Assembly (NCBI GenBank): GCA_015179025.1
Contig: WHUX01000791.1
Location: 1-10,202, forward strand
Source of the DNA: Terfezia claveryi
Lineage: Eukaryota; Ascomycota; Pezizomycetes; Pezizales; Pezizaceae
DNA: 10,202 bases
Direction: 5' to 3'
Numbering within the stretch: the stretch's first letter is position 1; every line of letters starts with the position of its first letter. The notes under the pieces were generated by a model. It had not been told where the DNA came from and did no database searches. It saw only the letters and a list, made by a program, of their open reading frames with translations. Shown here piece after piece: positions 1 to 7,644 of the stretch. Both the position numbers and the translations under genes were made by a program.

Positions 1-1181
1 GCTATTGCAACCCTTTCTACAACTTTCTCAGCTTTGGAACGCCCAAATGCTCTGGCTGCAGCATGTGCTAGAGCACGTGCCCTTACATAAGCCTTCCCAT
101 CCTATGGATTTAACCACTTCATCCAGCTGAAGCTGGCTTCATTGTCTGAATCCAGGATTTCGCCCTTCTTGTGTCCCTTAAATACCTGGTGACATCTCTT
201 ATACTCCGCAAGCTGACCTTTAAACTGACCTATCTTCTTCTAACATCTGGCTTACTGTGCTCGAAGCTGTGGTTGGTCCATAGCCAAGCCTTGTGCTTCT
301 TTCTTACAAACTTAATTAGGTAGAGTTCATTTTCAGAATCGGATGCTACAGGGTCATAGAGGTTCGCCTACATATCGAACTCATCGTGCCTAAAATAGGG
401 CCGATCATCAGGGGCAAGGCTTTGAAAGGCCCTACCGACCCTGGACAGTTGCACTTGAAACAGTAGTGGCTTGTATGCACTATCTGCCACTGCAAGCAAA
501 TTCACCAAATCGTTATCCGTTGTTACTCGTTCTACGTCGTCTAGCTGTGTGCTGTCAAGCGGTGGCTTTGTCAGCATACCGTAGATTAGTCTAACCGCCT
601 TACCATTAGGGATCCTCGAACAGATCCCTTCGATCAATTCGGCCATTGTGACTTTCCTTAAAGCCACAAGTTGCTTATTTCGGGCATTAGCCTAGCAATA
701 GCTTCCATTAACGGTGTTGATATCCCTGTTGTTAGCCGGGTCTATAATGGCAACCCGAACCGTGTAAGACGGAAGTGTAATCGGACGTCCTATATCCCCC
801 TCCAAGATATTTGTAGCATTTTCCCACTTTCGTTTAGCTGAGGCTAAACCCTCCTTGATTTCTGTCTCCCGTCTTTTTTCTAACAATCTAGCAAGAGATG
901 GTGGAATCTCTCTCTAGCTTTATAACCCTCTTTATTCCCTTTGGGGTCAACAACAATTTGCCTCGGACTGGGAAGTCCGTTTGTGGGTCAAGGCGTGCTA
1001 TTGAAATGCTTCCCAAATAGCAACTGATGTGCCGTGCTTACCAGTTATTCCCTTCGTGAGCGCATATGCCTTGAGATATCTCCGCCACTTGCGGTACTCC
1101 TATAAGTTGTCATCTGCCCATCCCAGCTGGGTTTTACACGGGAAACGTTTGATCCCTTTTTGCCATAGCTTTTGACATATT

Positions 1182-1186
<5 letters not shown>
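1..1186 (-). pseudogene. Decayed gene of unknown family, 3' end beyond the left window edge
   Basis: I do not recognise this protein. Read from 1186 down to 1, coding-like sequence continues almost throughout but changes frame. It starts with CQKLWQKGIKRF and EYRKWRRYLKAYALTKGI, then PRQIVVDPKGNKEGYKA. One long frame follows from about 905 to 265: IPPSLARLLEKRRETEI, VTMAELIEGICSRIPNGKAV, SRVGRAFQSLAPDDRPYF. It then shifts to EYKRCHQVFKGHKKGEILD and GKAYVRARALAHAAARAFGR up to the edge. In-frame stops lie at 692-694 and 365-367, both TAG; several others are TAG, one TAA. The protein would exceed 380 residues, be charged and largely helical, with no visible signal peptide or membrane segment. 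The TAG stops sit where Gln would fit, suggesting CAG-to-TAG decay. It could be a transposon accessory or gag-like protein or a duplicated host gene. Coding origin is fairly sure; function is unknown. Confidence 0.6.
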
Positions 1187-1218
<32 letters not shown>

Positions 1219-1250
1219 TTGTTGTTTTGTTGTTGTTATTGTTGTTGTTG
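1183..1250. repeat. (GTT)n / (CAA)n microsatellite
   Basis: An almost unbroken run of GTT triplets, interrupted by GTTTTT, GTTTT and GTTATT variants. On the minus strand it reads (CAA)n and sits directly upstream of the first coding-like peptide of the decayed minus-strand gene. It may once have coded a Gln, Asn or Thr tract, or been an untranslated leader. In the frame of CQKLWQKG it reads as Thr. Confidence 0.95.
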
Positions 1251-1740
1251 CTGAATCAGTGACTGACTACATAATGTGGTAATACCCGAATTAGTTGATG
1301 AGTTCGTCCGATATCTGATTTGATATACCTTAACTAGCTGATAGAATAACTTAAGTACCCGATAAAATGACAACTGTGTGGAAACCTATGATTAAAACCT
1401 CTCGTGTATAGAATATAAGAGTGATGTAGATAGTTTCCTCACAATGTACTGTATTGAGCATCCTAATGGATGGGAAGGCCCTTTATATGTACACAAGGCT
1501 ATCCTGTATCTACATGCTCAAAACCATAATAACTATGGCATTGGCCTTCATGACCTACTGACTGTGCCAGTTCGTTCATAACTTTAAACATCTGATGGCC
1601 AGTTGTTTGAATATCATTTGTCTGGATAATATTAAGTTCATAATACCACCCCTATTGGCACAGGAGAACATGCTGTAGTAACCAAGCTAGACTAGGAGTA
1701 ACTACTATGTAGTTTATAAATTGGAATATTATCTAGTCTA
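1251..1740. other. Non-coding stretch without recognisable feature
   Basis: About 490 bases with frequent stops in all frames and no convincing protein motif, RNA gene or tandem repeat. Short TA-rich pieces (for example around 1300-1380) show weak self-similarity only. It may be old repeat sequence, but no partner copy is present in this window. Confidence 0.5.
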
Positions 1741-2190
1741 AATATTATTGGCAATGAAGTGTATCAGATGCTTAGTGAGTATTAACAATCTTAAATAGTG
1801 TCACAGTTGGCGGTACAAAGACAAACAAATAACTGTCATAACTGGTAGAACTAGAAATGAAGTTTAGTTTAAGAAGTAGACCTCCATAATACTATTCTGT
1901 TGGCGAACAGCTAGGCAACCCCTGCAAATGGGTATTCTAAACCGAATATAGCTGGGTCAGGGATTAACAGAGCCAGTTTGTTTCAATTGCTTGGAAATGC
2001 AGTCCTGTTTGAAACGATGCATAGAAGCAATAAGCAACCTAAATTAGGCTAGACTAGATTGGGCTAGCTTTCATATGGAGGAAACGCTTTTACTTAATTG
2101 TTGTTCTCCACCAGATAGAACGAACAACCACACTCTTCGCTAGTCTGTTACTCTTCGAATTCTATGAATTCCTTAACCCACATCCAATGA
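1741..2190 (+). other. 5' non-coding region of the Plavaka element (tentative)
   Basis: No coding signal is visible. The stretch 2017-2052 (GATGCATAGAAGCAATAAGC, then AACCTAAATTAGGCT) resembles 7059-7094 (GACGCGTAATAGTAATAAGC, then AACCTGAATAAGGGT). The exact shared core is the 12-mer AATAAGCAACCT at 2029-2040 and 7074-7085. Other short matches in the same order are AATAGTGTCA and ACTGGT. This links the leader of the long element to the short copy downstream. Confidence 0.45.
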
Positions 2191-2198
2191 TTGGTGCA

Positions 2199-2440
2199 TG
2201 CTCTTTTTGCACCCAGCCCTTTAAACAGCTGGTAAGCTCACGATGTATTTGGAAACACAACATCCTAAAGAGTGGCACAAACGTCCAAAAGAAAACGGGC
2301 GAACACAAACACAAATGATGGTTATTAGGATGTAACCCATATTCAACAGACAAGTACAACCTTATGGTGTGCGTGCCCATTTTGCAACCAGGCATTCAAA
2401 TCAGCTGCCCCTCACTAATCATTTGGAGAAACAACATCCC
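2199..2440 (+). other. Two degenerate N-terminal zinc fingers of the transposase
   Basis: Finger 1 begins CSFCTQPFK at 2199. After a frame change it continues LTMYLETQHPKEW from 2237, so the first metal-binding His has become Tyr (TAT where CAT is expected) while the second His remains at 2261. Finger 2 has CPFCNQAFK at 2374 and, one frame over, LTNHLEKQHPN from 2411, with His at 2420 and 2435 (H-x4-H). The two fingers are clear paralogues (FCxQxFK ... LTxxLExQHP). Each is split by an indel between the Cys and His halves, in different directions. Confidence 0.75.
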
Positions 2441-3154
2441 AACACCGCATTCCAAAAACGAGCGGAGACCAGGCAAGCAAGGAACATTGGATGCGGAGGG
2501 CAACTAACGGATGCAGTACAGTCTACGAATGAAAACCACTTTGAGATGAGTTGAGCCACGTCTTCTCACCTTCCGACTTTACACTGCAAAATCAGACAGA
2601 GTTGTGGAAGAACTGCGAGAAGAAATTACCTATATTACACTGCCAATTCTGATATGGTTGGTCAACAAATAGACATTGTCAGTCCGACTGCAGACGATAT
2701 GTGTTTCCCTGCGGACCTGTGAAGCAGGCAAGGTTATTTCTACATACCCCTCAGTTGTACAAAGGCAACCAATGTACAATTTCTTTCAACCTTTCCAAGA
2801 TGCCTAGATTTCAAACTTGCAAGATTTCTATACAAAATGCATATGCAAAGGCTCAGATCGACTATTCTTTAAGGATGACTTCCTTGGGCGAAATTCGGAC
2901 ACACAAAGCTTTAGAATGGATGGCAGTTCAAGGTTTTCATTCCGATCAGCTTCTACCTTGTATCAGAAGATTGACCAGATGATCACCGATCCATGTGAAG
3001 AATAGGTTCGTAGACTTCAATCTAGTAAAGAATACGGAGTTCTGTACTGGGACATTTTGGCATTTAAAGTACTTGCTGCGTAGGAAATCATTTGCAGCAC
3101 ACATGTACTGGGCCCCGTCAGAACTTCGACATGCAGCAGGAGAGGGTTTATACA

Positions 3155-3190
3155 GAGATGAATACTGCATCGTGGTGGTGGGATACATAG
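3155..3190 (+). other. WWW signature block of the Plavaka transposase
   Basis: The bases code EMNTASWWWDT followed by TAG. Family members usually have an acidic-Met-x-Thr segment, two or three Trp, and then a Gln after Thr. Here the Gln codon position reads TAG, as expected from CAG with one C-to-T change. Just upstream in another frame, TFWHLKYLLRR and HMYWAPSEL (about 3050-3130) are consistent with the preceding family region. Confidence 0.8.
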
Positions 3191-3257
3191 GTATGCAATT
3201 GCCCCATTGATGACTTGTAGGTACTATGTTTGGCAACTATTTGATTATTGATTTCAG
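3191..3257 (+). other. Probable relic spliceosomal intron within the transposase
   Basis: GTATGC follows directly after the WWWDT-TAG block, and TTGATTATTGATTTCAG ends just before the next conserved block (LPVGATLVPV). The 67-base length is typical of fungal introns, and TTGAT at 3241 could serve as branch site. Removing it joins two neighbouring family blocks, but the frame is off by one across the join, so an indel must lie close by. Splicing is inferred, not shown. Confidence 0.5.
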
Positions 3258-3264
3258 ATCATAG

Positions 3265-3700
3265 ATGACACTTCCAGTGGGTGCTACATTGGTTCCTGTA
3301 CTTTTTGCGTCCGATACCACCCACCTGACAAATTTTTCTGGTGATGGCAAAGTGTGGCCCATATATATGAGCATTGGCAATATCAAGTCAAGGTTTCGGA
3401 ATAAACCCATATCTTATGCCTGGATACTGGTTGCCCTACTGCCTCATAGTCCAAGCGAGTCAAAAAAATCCCTGGCTGGTCGCAAGAGAAACAGGAGCAA
3501 GAGTCAATTCAGGTTTTGCATGATCTACTTAGGTTTATCTTGCGTCCGTTATCAGATGCTGCGCGGGATGGGCAGAAAATAAATTGTGCTGACAAGGTAA
3601 TCCAGAAATGTTATTTCCGAGTTGCTAGCTAGCTTGCAGAATATATGGAAAATCAATAATACATGGATTTACACTACCAAGTGTCCAATATGTGAATGTC
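3265..3700 (+). other. Transposase core: SDTTHLT, GNI and CPxC blocks
   Basis: Frame one (3265-3455) gives LPVGATLVPVLFASDTTHLT, then NFSGDGKVWPIYMSIGNI and ILVALLPHSP. The Asp in SDTTHLT is the most conserved acidic residue of the family and a likely catalytic position. A frame change near 3455 leads to VKKIPGWSQEKQ, LHDLLRFILRPLSDAARDG and NCAD (3459-3600). A further change leads to YTTKCPICECPQDQLG (3670-3717), the CPxC motif. This is the longest well-preserved stretch of the element. Confidence 0.82.
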
Positions 3701-3849
3701 CTCAGGACCAACTAGGCCAGTTTCAGGAATATCCTATGCGCAACGCTGAAAAATATTAGGAATGGGTTAACAAATGGACGCTAGAAGTCTTCACGATAAA
3801 GGAGTGAAAGCTGTCAAAAATACATTATGGACCCTCAAAGTGTAGTCCA

Positions 3850-4540
3850 CAAGAAGTCATTCGATCAGATATCCTTCATACAATACTTTTGAGGAACCTG
3901 CAATATTTACTGGAATGGATCAAGGGTTTTTTGGAAATCCATAACAACTCCCCGTATTCAATAATATTTGGAGTTCACTACCTTATTACCCTAGCAATCA
4001 CGTCCCACGAAAATCATATAGGCTTTTGAGTCAACTCTCCAGCAAGAAAATGCGATCAATTCTAAGAGTCATTTTGGGGTTTTCACGGCTTCTCTACACT
4101 GCAAGACAGACACACCGTCCGACAGGTGCCCAAGAGTGAGATTTTAAGAAAGCAATCACTTGTATGTGATACCTGACTAATTTTGGCTCCTCTCCAGATA
4201 TCGAGGTCATACCACAGTACATAGAATATATGCGGGAATATCTGCAAACTTCCATGCTACAAAGGACGTTTTTTGATGAATCGAGCTAGCAAAGCTGTAA
4301 AGGCCAGAGTGGATGAGATATCGAAACAGCTAATGGAACAGAATCAGTGTCGCAACCTTGAGGCGGATGCAAACAGATGCACAGTGGTGCAAAAGGATCA
4401 ACTTGCAGTGGAAGATAGGGAGGAATATTCATTTAGTGAATCAGGTTCTAGTCGAGGATTCACATTTCAATTTCCAAAGATCATGTAATGATGCACTGGG
4501 CTGACCAAATCTCCCACTATGGCAGCTTGCCCAATTCTCA
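3850..4540 (+). other. Transposase middle region: LH, KKMR and FPK/HWADQI blocks
   Basis: EVIRSDILHTILLRNLQYLL (about 3853 on) matches the family region around a conserved Asp-x-Leu-His. After a frame change, VFNNIWSSLPYYPSNHVPRK and SYRLLSQLSSKKMRSILRVI follow (3954-4070), matching the SQ-x(4)-K-x-M-R block. Then IPQYIEYMREYLQ (4210-4250), the charged linker ASKAVKARVDEISKQL (about 4285-4335), and FQFPK ... HWADQISHYGSLPNSQ (4467-4536), equivalent to the FNFPKLH...HY...I block near the end of family members. Confidence 0.8.
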
Positions 4541-4589
4541 ATGAGGTTTTGAGACTTACATAAGTAATTCAAGGATGCATACTATTGGA

Positions 4590-5422
4590 GTAATCATGTT
4601 GACAGCATCCCGCAAGTATCAAGGGTTATAGCCGGATCATAACTTGCCGTGAGGGAATTAGAAATGCAGCATGGCAGAGGAGAGTGCGGCTATTCAGGGG
4701 AGGTTAAAAGACGTGGTGCTCCGAAACAAGAGGTACGGAGCTAATTGTAGAAGGTCAAAAAAGATTTTATGACACTACAGGGCAAGCATTGGGTCAAGAT
4801 AATAAGGAATCTGTCAATATAGTGGACGAGTTCTTGGTACGGAGATTGGGAAGCATTTACATCAGTTTTTTGAGGACAATGTTTGTACAATAGCAGATTA
4901 CCCACAATCAGATGCAGAGGGGATTTTGTTGGGTCAGAGGTACAAGCATACAATGCAGTTGAAATTCCAGTACTAGATCAGGATGTGGATGACAAGAACA
5001 GTTATCAACTGCAACATGTACGTACAACAGGTGGGAAAAGTTGGTGTGGAAAGGAGTAAGAAAGAATGCCATTTGGGTATATGTTGAGTCCATGAGACTA
5101 CGGCCAGCATCTATTACAGAAACTGTGAAGAGTTATAATAGTCGAGTGGTAGGGTTTTTGAATGCATTATTTACAGTGCGGGGACTAACAATAAGTGGTA
5201 TAAATTGGCACATGTTATACTGCTAGACTGGGTGGGAATTCGATACCACATGGTCTAGAAGGGATGTCTTACGTCCAGGAATTTAAACATGAGGAGGGCA
5301 AACAATTGTATGGCTACGTTTAATTGAAGGAGCTGTACATTTAATACCAGGGAGCTAGAATGGAAGGGATAGTAAATAATAGAGTAGATTACCATGTTTG
5401 GAATAAGATGAATAACGAATAG
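4590..5422 (+). other. Transposase C-terminal region
   Basis: SNHVDSIPQVSRVIAGS (from about 4594) and LAVRELEMQHGRGE match the family segment after the Ser-Asn-Lys/His motif. Then come YPQSDAEGILLGQRYKHT (about 4900-4955), VQAYNAVEIPVLDQDVDD, RTTGGKSWCGKE, NAIWVYVESMRLRP and RVVGFLNALFTVR. The end reads IVWLRLIEGAVHLIPGS (5305-5355), then one frame over MEGIVNNRVDYHVWNKMNNE ending at TAG 5420-5422. The IEGAVHLIP ... VNNxxDxxxWN pair is a reliable C-terminal mark. Confidence 0.75.
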
Positions 5423-5470
5423 AGTAGATAGTTATATATATATTTTACCATGGAATAAAGTTTATAAAAT
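5378..5470 (+). repeat. Local imperfect direct repeat at the transposase 3' end
   Basis: AATAGAGTAGAT occurs at 5378-5389 and again at 5418-5429. Each copy is followed by TTACCATG and GGAATAA; in the second copy a TA-rich insert (TTATATATATATT) lies between. The first copy overlaps the last transposase codons, so the repeat probably arose by a short tandem duplication after coding function was lost. Confidence 0.6.
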
Positions 5471-5656
5471 GATAGAACTCGAATGAACATCAGGTATTTG
5501 AGAGAAAATTTTGATAAAAAAAGATGAAAATGGACACGACAAGGTTGCTAACGTACTAGAGGAGGATGAAAACAGGTTACAGTTGGCAACGTATATAAAC
5601 AAAATGACTGCAATGCTTGGTGGTGCATTAAACGTACAATACTTTTTGCTAATATA

Positions 5657-5849
5657 GAAAGAATTTATTAAACAAGATAGAAATCGAGACAAATTCAATA
5701 TATTGGATGTTTGTGAGGGTCAATGGCCTCTAATTAGTTAGAGCATGGAACTAAGCCAGAGCAAAGGAGGGTGTTGTACCAACCAGACTAGTAGCTAGTG
5801 TGATGCATAGGTATGTATCTGTCCATAACAGGGGTAACTAGTGGGCATC
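5657..5849. other. Non-coding spacer
   Basis: Starts where similarity between the two Plavaka copies ends. No coding signal is visible. The 13-mer CCAACCAGACTAG at 5779-5791 recurs at 9837-9849, without similarity on either side. The last bases (TAGTGGGCATC) resemble the end of the tandem repeat unit that follows. Confidence 0.4.
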
Positions 5850-6025
5850 GAAGCGAGCCGAAAAGGAACCCTGAGTGGTCGATTGGCCCCTACTCTCTTG
5901 CCTATTAGTGTCTCTAATGTAGTCGATAGTGGCGGCCTGAAGCGAGCCGAAAAGAAACCCTGAGCAGTCGATTGGCCCCACTCTCCAGCCCCTAGTGTCT
6001 CTAACATAGTCGACAGTGGCAGCCT
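5850..6025. repeat. Two-unit tandem repeat of about 88 bp
   Basis: Unit 1 is 5850-5938 (89 bp) and unit 2 is 5939-6025 (87 bp). Both begin GAAGCGAGCCGAAAAG and end near AGTGGC[G/A]GCCT, with roughly 86 percent identity by eye. Most differences are transitions, several of them paired TG versus CA at one site. Bases before unit 1 (TAGTGGGCATC) and after unit 2 (GAAAGTAGATAAAACC) look like worn partial units, so the array may once have been longer. It is richer in G+C than its surroundings. Confidence 0.9.
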
Positions 6026-6298
6026 AGAAAGTAGATAAAACCATGTCTATACCATGGTAACAGCAATTATTCTCATCCACTTTCCTCCTCCATAGTACCA
6101 GAAAACAAGTACCATGGATACCAATCTCAAATCAAGCGGACAAATACGAGAGACAAGCATAGCCTCAAAGTATGAACTTTTCATATTTAGTTACTTGCCT
6201 AATATCATAGTTTGGCAGTTATCTAGCGTAATCTTGGTATGTGCAATTCTGGGCTTATGGGCATGCCCAATTGACCTATTGCACTAGATAGATTTTGA
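6026..6298. other. Non-coding spacer
   Basis: No coding signal. TACCATGG-type words occur at about 6051-6058 and 6111-6118, and a pyrimidine-rich run (TTCTCATCCACTTTCCTCC) lies near 6071-6090. Nothing assignable. Confidence 0.4.
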
Positions 6299-6886
6299 TC
6301 ATATTTCATTGCTTCTTGGGGAAATGCACTTTTGGAAGCCACAGGCAGCTTCACGGCTGTGGTGGTTGAAAATAGTAAAACCTTCAGGGACAGAAAAAGG
6401 CCCTATAGTGGAAAATATTTGGACATTGTTATAAGCTTGCAGCTAATCCTTTGTCTTTTAGGCAGTATCTACATTGCTTTCCCTACTACTCGAGGCCAAT
6501 TGCCACCCCTATGCCAATAGAAGTGCCTGCTACCCCCGAGTGAAGCAACAACCCCAGAGCTTGAGAAAGAGGAAGCACCTAGCAAGGAGGCTGAAAACAA
6601 GGAGAATGAGCCCACTTATACCCTATTGTAAGATATTCAGATTATTCCCCGAAGGAGTATAGCTTCAGAGAATATAGAAGCTAAACAGCGGAGACTCCAC
6701 TAGCAATGAAAGGCTCGGGATCAGAGATGGCGAGAAAGACAGAGTGTAGAGTGGGAAAGGCAGAGGGCCCAGATAAAAGGAGAGCATGAAAATCTCGCCT
6801 CAATGGAAGGCCTTCTTTTTGGGCCTGGCTGTTCCAATATCCATATTTCCCATGTTGGCCCAATAACTATAAATTTTAAGAAATAA
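6299..6886 (+). pseudogene. Decayed gene of unknown family with a charged C-terminal half
   Basis: I do not recognise the product. One frame runs from about 6299 to the TAA at 6884-6886 with four internal stops. It includes LLEATGSFTAVVVENSKTFR near the start. The later half is strongly coding-like: TPELEKEEAPSKEAENKENE (about 6550-6609), DIQIIPRRSIASENIEAKQR, RWRERQSVEWERQRAQIKGE and HENLASMEGLLFGPGCSNI. The Glu/Lys/Arg/Gln-rich section suggests a coiled coil. Before it, PIATPMPIEVPATP (about 6493-6537) in another frame joins well if one base was gained or lost near 6538. A good intron end (CTAATCCTTTGTCTTTTAG, ending at 6461) lies just upstream, so the 5' part may include an intron. Two of the stops are TAG and TGA in the Gln-rich stretch, again pointing to C-to-T decay. 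It could be a mobile-element accessory protein or a host gene fragment. Confidence 0.5.
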
Positions 6887-6890
6887 TAAA
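6885..6890 (+). promoter_or_regulatory. Possible polyadenylation signal AATAAA
   Basis: AATAAA overlaps the stop codon of the decayed plus-strand gene and is followed by T-rich sequence. It would suit a 3' end, but such words are common in AT-rich DNA. Confidence 0.25.
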
Positions 6891-6915
6891 TTTATTTATT
6901 GATATCTGCACATCC

Positions 6916-7448
6916 AATATCAATGGCCAGTGAATAGTGTCAATCGACCTGTCAACAGTATCAATTGACTGGTTAATGGAAGAGATTAGTCAATCGTGTT
7001 GTATAGTAGAACGGGCCTAGCACTACTAACAACAAAACCAGCCTAAGAAACCTATAAACAGACGCGTAATAGTAATAAGCAACCTGAATAAGGGTGAATA
7101 GAGCTATAGATTACTATGTGTGGAAGAGATGAATAATGGTATACATTAGCCCATTGAATAGAGAGAACAAAATAGAAAACAACTTACATATGAGAGTCTG
7201 AGTGTGAAAGTACTTGACAAATGTCAAGCGTAATGAGAAGGTAAGTAAAGGTAGCTATGTTGGTAATGATGACGAGGCAGTTTGCAAGCAAATTGGTGGT
7301 AGAAGGAGAAAACAGAACAGCAAGTTGCTAATGTACAAAAGAAGGATGTAAGCAGTTTAGAATTGGCAAGCAGGCAACGACTATAAGACAAAATGACTTT
7401 GTAATACTTGGTGGCTCGTTGTAACATAACAAAATTTTTGCTAATATA
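6916..7448 (+). mobile_element. Short, internally deleted relative of the Plavaka element (non-autonomous)
   Basis: The right part (7093-7448) aligns with 5370-5656: AGAGCTATAGATTAC-TATG-TGTGGAA resembles the VNNRVDYHVWN coding end. Further on both copies share AAGTTGCTAA[TC]GTAC, TTGGCAA, ACAAAATGACT, CTTGGTGG and TTTTTGCTAATATA; I estimate about 70-75 percent identity in the last 130 bases. Similarity stops in both right after GCTAATATA. The left part (7059-7094) resembles 2017-2052, upstream of the transposase in the long copy. So this copy seems to lack almost the whole gene. The left end at 6916 (AATATCAATGGCCAGTG, compare 1741) is tentative. Confidence 0.6.
6934..7000. repeat. Short TCAATYG sub-repeats near the left end of the short element
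   Basis: TGTCAATCGACCTGT, TATCAATTGACTGGT and TTAGTCAATCGTGTTGT follow one another at spacings of roughly 25-35 bases. Such subterminal motifs often serve as transposase binding sites in DNA transposons; that role is inferred here. The matching region of the long copy is too divergent to confirm it. Confidence 0.35.
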
Positions 7449-7640
7449 TCTCTATACAATGACTACAAATTCCTAATATGACTATTACTAGGCCAAGCCT
7501 TTAATAGTACAGTACCTGCGGGCGAAAGGGGCTGAGCGCCATTGTTCACTATCATACCACTTATCTTATTATCCCTATCTCATTATCTTTGGAAAGTCTA
7601 AATTATCAGCCTTAGCAGTTGGCCTTAGCAACTATGGTTT
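7449..7640. other. Non-coding spacer
   Basis: No coding signal in about 190 bases. It includes a small G-rich patch (GCGGGCGAAAGGGGCTGAGCG near 7518) and the near-repeat pair CAGCCTTAGCAG / TTGGCCTTAGCAA at about 7608-7632. Confidence 0.4.
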
Positions 7641-7644
7641 CCTG

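Larger units (their letters stand above)
2195..5422 (+). pseudogene. Plavaka-family transposase, multiply frameshifted
   Basis: Plavaka proteins are fungal DDE-type DNA transposases with N-terminal zinc fingers, presumed to bind element ends and catalyse cut-and-paste movement. The family order survives here across three frames: two C2H2-like fingers (2199-2440), the EMNTASWWWDT block (3155-3190), LVPVLFASDTTHLTNF with VWPIYMSIGNI (3265-3420), LHDLLRFILRPL (3516-3551), CPIC (3682-3693), DILHTILLRNLQYLLEWI (from 3868), SLPYYP (from 3975), SSKKMRSILRVILG (from 4038), ASKAVKARVDEISKQL (from about 4285), FQFPK and HWADQISHYGSLP (about 4470-4530), RTTGGKSWCGKE and NAIWVYVES (5020-5090), RVVGFLNALFTVR (about 5140-5180), IEGAVHLIPGS (5323-5355) and GIVNNRVDYHVWN (5366-5404). 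At least six frameshifts and many stops, mostly TAG, break it. The true start is not visible; the end is set by TAG at 5420. Family assignment is by memory of conserved motifs, not by search. Confidence 0.87.
1741..5656 (+). mobile_element. Decayed Plavaka-type DNA transposon, long copy
   Basis: The body is set by a Plavaka transposase relic on the plus strand (2195-5422). The right end at 5656 is inferred because similarity to a second copy stops there and at 7448, directly after GCTAATATA in both. The left end near 1741 is tentative: the bases from AATATTATTGGCAATG resemble those at 6916, and TATTATTGGCAA is roughly complementary to the inverted right end (TATATTAGCAA), as a terminal inverted repeat would be. 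No target-site duplication is obvious. A length of about 3.9 kb is plausible for a one-gene element of this family. With its transposase broken many times, it cannot be autonomous. Confidence 0.7.

Noticed and set aside
1291..1320. Hammerhead-ribozyme-like word (TTGATGAGTTCGTCC)
   Set aside because: The CUGAUGA core is imperfect and no GAAA box with matching stems follows at the needed distance.
2946..3236. Minus-strand open frame of 96 codons
   Set aside because: It lies antisense to well-identified Plavaka blocks (WWWDT and the preceding region) and has no family motif of its own.
5795..6007. Minus-strand open frame of 70 codons over the 88-bp tandem repeat
   Set aside because: Its two halves translate the repeat units in different frames (89 and 87 bp are not multiples of three), so a conserved repeat protein is unlikely.
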